The translations under genes and the position numbers were made by a program. From an uncultured Dorea sp. (lineage in GTDB: Bacteria; Bacillota; Clostridia; Lachnospirales; Lachnospiraceae), in contig CAJULU010000015.1 in the NCBI GenBank assembly GCA_910587575.1, positions 1 to 38,557 on the forward strand: 38,557 bases of DNA, in the 5' to 3' direction. Positions 33,003-38,557 of this stretch are shown here, piece by piece. The first letter of the stretch is position 1. Each line of letters starts with the position of its first letter. The notes below the pieces were generated by a model that was given only the letters and a program-made list of their open reading frames with translations, did not search any database and had not been told where the DNA came from.

Positions 33003-34703
33003 TCACTCTGCCCTGTATCTGATCTTACAGCTTTTCTTATAACAGGCAATTCCATATTTATGGATTAGCTGCATACCATCCTGCCTTAGGATTTCGGCAT
33101 ACCTGCCTTTTTCAATCTGCTCCATCGCCTCCTCGCATGCCTGCTCATATTTGCCATTCTCTGCATATTTTACCTCAATCACGCATCCCACCCTGGCCGC
33201 TGGAATTTCCAGCCTGATATCTGTATATCCGATCCCCGACTCCGCATTCGATCTGACACTCCAGCTTCCTTCGGCCTGCAAAAGCCCTAACAACATACCG
33301 TGATAGAAATTTTCTTTCATTTCTTTCCTGACATAGGTATCCCTGACACTGATGGCTGCTGACATAAACTCATTAAATAGCTTCTCTACTTCCTTGCAGC
33401 GTCCGGCTTCCAGAGCTTCACAGAATTTCTTCCATCTGGACGTATCACTCGTAATCCTCGCCTTGAACCAGGAACGGATTCTTTTTTCATAAATCCCACG
33501 CACTTCCCGGTTCGGAATCACAAGCTTGTGAACTCCATTCTCAGGCCTGGCGGCATCCGTCAAATATCCCGTGGCAAAAAGCACACTCCACAAATAGGTC
33601 TGACGCACTTCCTTGTCTTTGCTGTCAAGATCCGTATATGTCAGTTCTGGAACCAGCGCCTTTTCTACCGATTCTCCGGATATCAATGACTCTATCTGGC
33701 TTTTTGTCGTCTCTGTAGCAGTCTCAAGAATATCCTGGACAATAGCATTACTGCTGCTATTCTCCCAGTGCGCTTCCATCGGCGCATCTTCTGACTCAAG
33801 TAATTTGTCACACTGATTAATCACATCCCAGGGACAATATACTTCCACCTCTCCAAAACGATACCCGTCATACCATTCCCTGAACATTTCAAACTTTTCT
33901 TCCAGGCCATAATAAAGAAGCAATTCTCTTACTTCATCTGCCGTAAATCCGAAATAATCTGCATAACCCACGTCAGATATGGTTCTTACCTTAAAATTAT
34001 TAAGTCCTGTAAAAATACTCTCCTTCGCAATTCTCAGGCATCCTGTAATGACAGCAAAATATAAATTTTTATTCGTTTTCAAAACCTGGCTGAACAATGA
34101 CCGGATAAGCGTCACCATTTGCTGGTAATAACCTTTCTGATACGCCTTGTCCAGAGGAACGTCATATTCATCAATCAGAACGATTACCGGATTTCCATAA
34201 TGATTGGAAAGCAGCTGCGTCAACACCCTCAGACTCCTGTGAAGGTCAGCGGCTTTTCCGAAATCTCCATTCATCAGCCGGCTCATCTTTCCTTTTTCAG
34301 ACTCCATCAGCCTGTCGCTCTCCAGAAGAAACCCTAACCTCTCTGCTTCCTCGCAGATCACATTCCCCAGCATATCGTACGCCGTCCGGAAATCTTCGCC
34401 TTCAACGTCCTTCAGACTGATTGATATGACCGGATATCTTCCCATATACTGTTCACAGAGTACAGTATCCCTGGAAATCTCCAGTCCTTCAAACAAAAGG
34501 GGATCCGTACCGATTTCAAAAAAGCTCTTCAGCATGTCCATATTCAGGCTCTTTCCAAAACGCCGGGGCCTTGTAAATAAGTTGACGCTTCCCCGCGCCT
34601 TCACTAAATCACGGATAAAACCCGTCTTATCTACATAGTAAAAATGATCCTTCTTAAAATATTTAAAAAATTCAATTCCAATCGGAAGCTTCTTCCTTTC
34701 CAT
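33003..34703 (-). CDS. AAA-ATPase-like protein with C-terminal DUF1703 (PD-(D/E)XK-like)
   Basis: This 566-residue protein has the family's N-terminal signature: LPIGIEFFKYF, YYVDKTGFIRDLV and the Walker A variant RPRRFGKS, then Walker B VIVLIDEYDVPLD near residue 175 and AVITGCLRIAKESIFTGLNN. The C-terminal domain carries GIGYTDIRLEIPA followed by VIEVKY, the D...ExK pattern of a PD-(D/E)XK nuclease fold. Such proteins are expanded in gut bacteria; their function is unknown, perhaps mobile or defensive. I chose ATG 34703 because AAGGAGG precedes it. The promoter at 34727-34755 fits. It stands alone between a decayed relative and a transposase remnant. Confidence 0.88.
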   Translation of the reverse strand: MERKKLPIGIEFFKYFKKDHFYYVDKTGFIRDLVKARGSVNLFTRPRRFGKSLNMDMLKSFFEIGTDPLLFEGLEISRDTVLCEQYMGRYPVISISLKDVEGEDFRTAYDMLGNVICEEAERLGFLLESDRLMESEKGKMSRLMNGDFGKAADLHRSLRVLTQLLSNHYGNPVIVLIDEYDVPLDKAYQKGYYQQMVTLIRSLFSQVLKTNKNLYFAVITGCLRIAKESIFTGLNNFKVRTISDVGYADYFGFTADEVRELLLYYGLEEKFEMFREWYDGYRFGEVEVYCPWDVINQCDKLLESEDAPMEAHWENSSSNAIVQDILETATETTKSQIESLISGESVEKALVPELTYTDLDSKDKEVRQTYLWSVLFATGYLTDAARPENGVHKLVIPNREVRGIYEKRIRSWFKARITSDTSRWKKFCEALEAGRCKEVEKLFNEFMSAAISVRDTYVRKEMKENFYHGMLLGLLQAEGSWSVRSNAESGIGYTDIRLEIPAARVGCVIEVKYAENGKYEQACEEAMEQIEKGRYAEILRQDGMQLIHKYGIACYKKSCKIRYRAE

Positions 34704-34726
34704 AAACCTGCATCCTCCTTGCTGAC

Positions 34727-34755
34727 AGTATAGCAACTTTGGGATGTTGATTCAA
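34727..34755 (-). promoter_or_regulatory. Promoter of the AAA-ATPase/DUF1703 gene
   Basis: On the minus strand TTGAAT (34750-34755) and TATACT (34727-34732) are 17 bases apart, giving a short leader of about 17 bases. Confidence 0.7.
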
Positions 34756-34819
34756 TGGAATTTAGAATTTTAACTTACGGATATTCCGGAGTATTTCCCC
34801 TTCCATATGCGGCATATTG

Positions 34820-35036
34820 ATAAATGCTGATGTTTTCTATGGATGATATGGTTCCCCAGGATCATATGCTGCGCCTGATTGACAGGGCGATCGACTGGAC
34901 TTTTATCTATACCCAAGGGCACACCGAAATTCAGGCCCTACGGGCGGATGGACTTCGTCCATTAAAGTATGAAAAATGGACAGGACAAGGTTCAGACGAA
35001 TATCTCCCCATCGGATATCTCAACAAAAAGCCATGA
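34820..35036 (+). mobile_element. Remnant of an IS1182-like transposase
   Basis: A short frame encodes MDDMVPQDHMLRLIDRAIDW, close to the N-terminal signature of IS1182-family transposases (usually DDLVP-DH--R-ID). After TFIYTQG the match is lost and a tail of no recognised homology (EIQALRADGLRPLKYEKW) ends at 35036. No catalytic DDE region, and no terminal inverted repeats were found, so this is a truncated scar rather than an active element. About 340 bases between 34737 and 35074 hold nothing else. Confidence 0.65.
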
Positions 35037-35074
35037 AATCACACGTGGATCCGTATACTTCCAGAGATATTTAT

Positions 35075-36130
35075 TTATACTTCCATACCATAGTATGCCA
35101 TCATTCTCCTGCATGCCTCGTTTAACGGAACTTCCGGCTTCCACCCCAAGGAACGTATCTTATCCGAACATCCACATACTACAGCTACCGCCTGCATAAC
35201 AGCCGGATCCTTTTTTCTGGTTTCCATGTTGAAGCTGATGTTGATGATTCTATCCCTTACACATGACGCCATAGTCTGAGCCATCTCCAGCACAGAGGCT
35301 TCGCAGGCCTCCGAGCACAGATTGTAGGCTTCCCCGGTTCTCCCCTCCAATAGCACTGTCAATATACCGGTAACAGCATCGGTTATATACAGAAATGTCC
35401 TGCGCGGAGATCCATCCCCTTTCAGCATAATCTCATTTCCCTTAAGCATCTGCGATATAAAATCAATATGCAGTCTCCCATCATCCAGAGCAATTCCTCC
35501 GGCTAAGATCTGTGACGGTCTTACAATGGTGCATCTGATATTTTTATCGGAATAACAGGCACATAACGTCTCTGCTGCCTGCTTCGCACATGCATATACA
35601 TTATGTATATTCAGATGGTTCAGGACACCCGCACAATCTTCGGAGAAACGTCCGCAATTCGGGACACTGCCATAAATATCAATGCTGGAGAGCAGAAGAA
35701 ATTCGGCTCCTTTCCTTTCCGCAAGATTCAGCATATTTTCACATCCGATTACATTTGCATCGAAAGTCGCCACAGGATCTCTATATCTGTCGGCAGCGCC
35801 CGACGGGCTTGCCCCATGGATGATGTAATCCACATTCCCATTATACTGTACCGGCATGCGGACATCCTGCAGAAATAATTCAAAATCATCTCTTTCCCTG
35901 TATCTTAAAAATCGATGGTATGCCCGCTCCCTGTTACGGCACATTGCAATCACCCGGATTCCGTCTTGATACAGATCATTTCTTTTCAAAAGTCCATGCA
36001 CGATATACTGCGGAACATACCCATTTGCACCTGTGATCCAAATGGTTTTCCCTTTCAGCTTCTCCCAGTTTATCGGAGAATTTGCAATGGTCTTTGCATC
36101 CTCGATCCATATTTTTTCAGCAGTTGTCAT
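35075..36130 (-). CDS. NAD-dependent epimerase/dehydratase (SDR) of a polysaccharide cluster
   Basis: This 351-residue extended SDR protein has the catalytic YxxxK as Y179-ACA-K183, a Ser in LLSSIDIYG (148-149), and an NAD-binding loop GANGYVP (34-40). In the usual GxxGxxG motif the third Gly is Pro here (P40). It probably converts a nucleotide sugar or activated polyol. The upstream gene, a cytidylyltransferase, overlaps its start by 14 bases, so translation is coupled and the substrate may be CDP-linked. The C-terminal half (for example RRTFLYITDAVTGIL) is the standard sugar-binding part. Its ATG at 36130 gives MTTAEKIW. Confidence 0.87.
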   Translation of the reverse strand: MTTAEKIWIEDAKTIANSPINWEKLKGKTIWITGANGYVPQYIVHGLLKRNDLYQDGIRVIAMCRNRERAYHRFLRYRERDDFELFLQDVRMPVQYNGNVDYIIHGASPSGAADRYRDPVATFDANVIGCENMLNLAERKGAEFLLLSSIDIYGSVPNCGRFSEDCAGVLNHLNIHNVYACAKQAAETLCACYSDKNIRCTIVRPSQILAGGIALDDGRLHIDFISQMLKGNEIMLKGDGSPRRTFLYITDAVTGILTVLLEGRTGEAYNLCSEACEASVLEMAQTMASCVRDRIINISFNMETRKKDPAVMQAVAVVCGCSDKIRSLGWKPEVPLNEACRRMMAYYGMEV

Positions 36131-36839
36131 GATATCCCGCCTCCTGCTTCACAAACAACGGATAGAGCGCCTGCACAATGGCCAGGTCCTCCGGGAAAGT
36201 AACCTTGACACAGTACCGGTCTCCAAGCACCATCCCACATTCAACCCCGATATTGAGCACCAGTTCGCTGTCTTCATTAACCTCTATTCTCTCTTCATCC
36301 GCCAGATATGCTTTATGCGCCTGTTTCAATATACTATATCGGAAAATCTGCGGTCCCTGCTGGATGAACAGCTTCTTTTTCTGCAGAGTGCGGTTGACAT
36401 TTTTCCCATCATTACTAAAAGTGATTGCATCCGTCGCTTTAATTACGGTAATACACGCCTCCCATTTTTTCAGTGCGCCATACAGCTTGTCCATGGTAAC
36501 CTGAGAGACAAAGGGACATACCGCCGTCATAATGATCACCGTATCTCTCGGCTTTGCGGGAAGTATCATCAGACCATTGTAGACAGACTGGTATCTTTCA
36601 TTTCCTGATTGTGCAAGAAACTCGAATTTTGTAATCTTATATTCCTCTGCCCAGCTCCTCACCTGGTCATGATACTGCTTTGGTGCCACCACACAAATCG
36701 AATCCACATTTTTATTTATCTGTGCCGTTTTCATAGAATATACAAGCATCGGGCTGTTGGTAAGTTCCACAAACTGCTTTGGTACATTTCCATGAAAACG
36801 CCCTCCTCTGCCTCCTGCAAGAATAATCGCATAATTCAT
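36117..36839 (-). CDS. IspD/TarI-family cytidylyltransferase-like protein
   Basis: This 240-residue protein has the CTP-binding start IILAGGRGGRFHGNVPKQF (Arg14, Lys21) and the late KVTFPEDLA with the conserved Lys near residue 212, as in IspD and TarI. It differs in the middle: the usual HDAARP motif reads MTAVCP (104-109), so the Asp and Arg that contact the cytosine ribose and phosphates are Thr and Cys. It is coupled by a 14-base overlap to the epimerase gene and stands in a polysaccharide-type cluster, so it probably makes a CDP-polyol or CDP-sugar for a surface polymer rather than an isoprenoid intermediate. GGGAG precedes ATG 36839. Confidence 0.8.
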   Translation of the reverse strand: MNYAIILAGGRGGRFHGNVPKQFVELTNSPMLVYSMKTAQINKNVDSICVVAPKQYHDQVRSWAEEYKITKFEFLAQSGNERYQSVYNGLMILPAKPRDTVIIMTAVCPFVSQVTMDKLYGALKKWEACITVIKATDAITFSNDGKNVNRTLQKKKLFIQQGPQIFRYSILKQAHKAYLADEERIEVNEDSELVLNIGVECGMVLGDRYCVKVTFPEDLAIVQALYPLFVKQEAGYHDNC

Positions 36840-36907
36840 ATTTATCCGCTCCCAAACATTCTATAATAGTCTCTCAGAATCACTTTCTCTAAAATCCGCA
36901 AAATAAT

Positions 36908-38557
36908 TTATATCAGATCCGCTATATTTATTGCTCTGTTGAAAAAGGAATCCTCTGCCTTCATTCCCAGAAAAACGCGGTCTGCTATAGTCATCTTATG
37001 TACCATAAAAAGCAGAATTTCATCTAACTTTTTATGCACTCTTCGCTCTGCCATGGGACAAAATCTCAGATAATTCCTGAAATATTCACAGATGCCGTCC
37101 TGCGCATCCTGCAGAAAGTCAAGGTCTCTTTGTTTTCTTGTTTCTTCTGCATATACAGGAGTCCCGCACTCGTCAAACTCCAATACGGAAGGAAACGGGG
37201 ATGTGAGGATTGTTTCCAAAATATCATAATTTTCAAAAATCGCTTTACTGTCCGGTTCACCGGCTTTATAAAATGAAATAATATCCAGGCGGCTCTGCTC
37301 TGTGCTTTCATCTTCCAGCCGAAGAAAATAAAACCCTTTCAAATAATTTTTAAGTATACGCTGCATATAAACCTGGCTTGTCCCTTTTGCGGCAAAGTCA
37401 AAAAAAGCAATCTCTCCGTCCTGTATTTCTAATGTATCTATATATTTTTTGTTCCGTTCCCGACATTTTTCCGATCTTTTTATTATTTCTTGTGAAAAAT
37501 CCATTAAACGGCCGTTGACCAGTCTTGAATCTTCTTCCTCTGCAGAAACCCCAAATCTTTTCCACAGTTGTTCCCGCAGCGTCCCATTAAATTTGATTTT
37601 CTCCAGATATCGAATATCATGGTAATCTTTCATCCCGGTGCGGACTGCTGCGGTACGGGAAGTCAGGAAATAAATAGAAGAGTCATTTCCTGACAGAATA
37701 TCATACAACTTTTTGATTAAATACCCATCTCTTGCGCAGAAAAAAATATTCTGCAAGCCGTCCTCACAGATATGGCGATATAGCCAGATAACAAAATCGC
37801 ATATCATCGGTGCGAAAAAAAGATACGCTGTATCACCGGCAGAAGTGATACGGATTTTTCGATCCGCCTCTTCAAACTGGAATGGACTGTTAAAGATCCG
37901 CGCCGTAAGCATTCCCGCTTTCAGTCTGTCCGAAAAAGATTCTATCGCATCCCACATTCCCAGATACCCGCCGGCTTCCAGCAGGCCGATACCACTGTAT
38001 AAATGACAGGTCTCTATTCCGTTTTTCTCTCCATACTGTATGTCTGCAGTCTTATCATCACCGATATGCATACATCGTGCTGCTCCCACCGCTTCCTTCA
38101 ACACCTGAAAGAGCCCCTGCGTCTTGTCAGTATGGTACATACAGGAGGCTATGATACCCTCATATTCCATAATACCGCATTTTTCCAGAAATACCGCCAG
38201 CTGCTCTTTGGTATAATAGGTGTCCGATACGATATAAACTTTCTTGTTCCTTCGGACCGCCTCCCTAAAAATGTCACAGACCTCTTTTCTGGGGATAATC
38301 AATTCGTAATCTATCTGTCTCTCCAATTCAGCCAGTGTTTCCGGAGACATCTCCAAAATGCCGCAAGAATCCTGCAAACGGGCATAAATCTCAAGGAGGT
38401 CAGGCGACTGTCCCGCCAATGCCTTTTCGCTGGAAAGACGCTTCTTTGAAAAGTCTTCTATAAAAATCCCCTGCTCCCTCAGTCTGAAATCCATCAGGTC
38501 AAAAACATCTTCCGGGAATAAAACCTGACGCATCAATAACGTATCAAACAGGTCAAA
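36908..38557 (-). CDS. HAD-family protein of surface-polysaccharide clusters, 5' end beyond window
   Basis: At least 549 residues are seen; the frame stays open to the right edge. The last window bases add the motif FDLFDTL, so the true start lies outside; a TTG at 38536 is not the start. HAD motifs: DLFDT (nucleophile region at the edge), the second-motif Ser/Thr in YIVSDTYYTKEQ, and the metal-binding HIGDDKTAD. The long C-terminal half (from about residue 210) has segments such as IFFCARDGYLIKKLYDIL and GEIAFFDFAAKGTSQVYM, as in COG5610-type proteins found with glycosyltransferases. It may remove a phosphate from, or bind, a polymer intermediate. It is followed by the cytidylyltransferase gene after 68 bases. 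Confidence 0.83.
   Translation of the reverse strand, partial: FDLFDTLLMRQVLFPEDVFDLMDFRLREQGIFIEDFSKKRLSSEKALAGQSPDLLEIYARLQDSCGILEMSPETLAELERQIDYELIIPRKEVCDIFREAVRRNKKVYIVSDTYYTKEQLAVFLEKCGIMEYEGIIASCMYHTDKTQGLFQVLKEAVGAARCMHIGDDKTADIQYGEKNGIETCHLYSGIGLLEAGGYLGMWDAIESFSDRLKAGMLTARIFNSPFQFEEADRKIRITSAGDTAYLFFAPMICDFVIWLYRHICEDGLQNIFFCARDGYLIKKLYDILSGNDSSIYFLTSRTAAVRTGMKDYHDIRYLEKIKFNGTLREQLWKRFGVSAEEEDSRLVNGRLMDFSQEIIKRSEKCRERNKKYIDTLEIQDGEIAFFDFAAKGTSQVYMQRILKNYLKGFYFLRLEDESTEQSRLDIISFYKAGEPDSKAIFENYDILETILTSPFPSVLEFDECGTPVYAEETRKQRDLDFLQDAQDGICEYFRNYLRFCPMAERRVHKKLDEILLFMVHKMTIADRVFLGMKAEDSFFNRAINIADLI

Noticed and set aside
34820..35036. A complete insertion sequence
   Set aside because: Only the N-terminal transposase signature remains; no DDE region or terminal inverted repeats were found.
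1..38557. CRISPR arrays, tRNA or rRNA genes, prophage structural genes
   Set aside because: No regularly spaced direct repeats, no T-arm pattern with cloverleaf pairing, and no capsid, tail or integrase motifs were seen.

Overview
The window looks like a chromosomal segment of a gut-type Firmicute of the class Clostridia, most likely a Lachnospiraceae member. The basis is inference from gene content: spore-coat CotF-like proteins, pyruvate phosphate dikinase, a Firmicutes-type 6S RNA, a heterodimeric ABC exporter behind a MarR regulator, a DUF1703-type AAA-ATPase, strong AGGAGG ribosome sites, TTGACA/TATAAT promoters and moderate GC. I cannot name a species. No rRNA, tRNA, CRISPR array or complete insertion sequence was seen.

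Layout. 1-3.1 kb: a membrane dipeptidase (minus) divergent from a class-I glutamine-amidotransferase-like peptidase C26, then two small CotF-like spore proteins. 3.1-7.9 kb: marR plus two ABC half-transporters forming one heterodimeric exporter with one consensus and one degenerate ATP site. 8.0-8.7 kb: dtd directly downstream of a 6S RNA gene with its own promoter and terminator. 8.8-12.0 kb: an endonuclease Q-like PHP nuclease fused to a UvrD-type helicase, with two sliding-clamp-like motifs. 12.1-13.5 kb: uridine phosphorylase and a YczE/YitT-like membrane protein in one operon. 13.6-18.7 kb: two duplicated chemoreceptors flanking an opposing ThrE-type exporter. 18.8-23.4 kb: a minus-strand operon of TetR regulator, APH-fold kinase, a MATE transporter fused to an RsbW-like ATPase domain, and an oxidoreductase. 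23.5-26.2 kb: two membrane-anchored zinc-ribbon paralogs with different C-terminal modules. 26.6-29.3 kb: ppdK with an operator-like palindrome inside its promoter. 29.3-32.1 kb: a helical-repeat protein, a membrane protein with nine N-terminal charged pentapeptide repeats, and a sugar O-acetyltransferase. 32.2-35.0 kb: an intact AAA-ATPase/DUF1703 gene between a decayed relative and an IS1182-like transposase remnant. 35.1 kb to the end: a surface-polysaccharide type block with an SDR epimerase, an IspD/TarI-like cytidylyltransferase and a HAD-family protein that runs off the right edge.

The most promising novelty is the EndoQ-UvrD fusion: it joins a nuclease family that nicks beside deaminated bases to a helicase that could peel the nicked strand, with apparent clamp-docking peptides after each module. 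It looks like a single-polypeptide alternative excision-repair machine. The second is the MATE-HATPase fusion encoded with TetR and a small-molecule kinase, which suggests a transporter that itself signals by protein phosphorylation or anti-sigma binding. All functional statements are inferred from motifs read by eye; no database search was possible.
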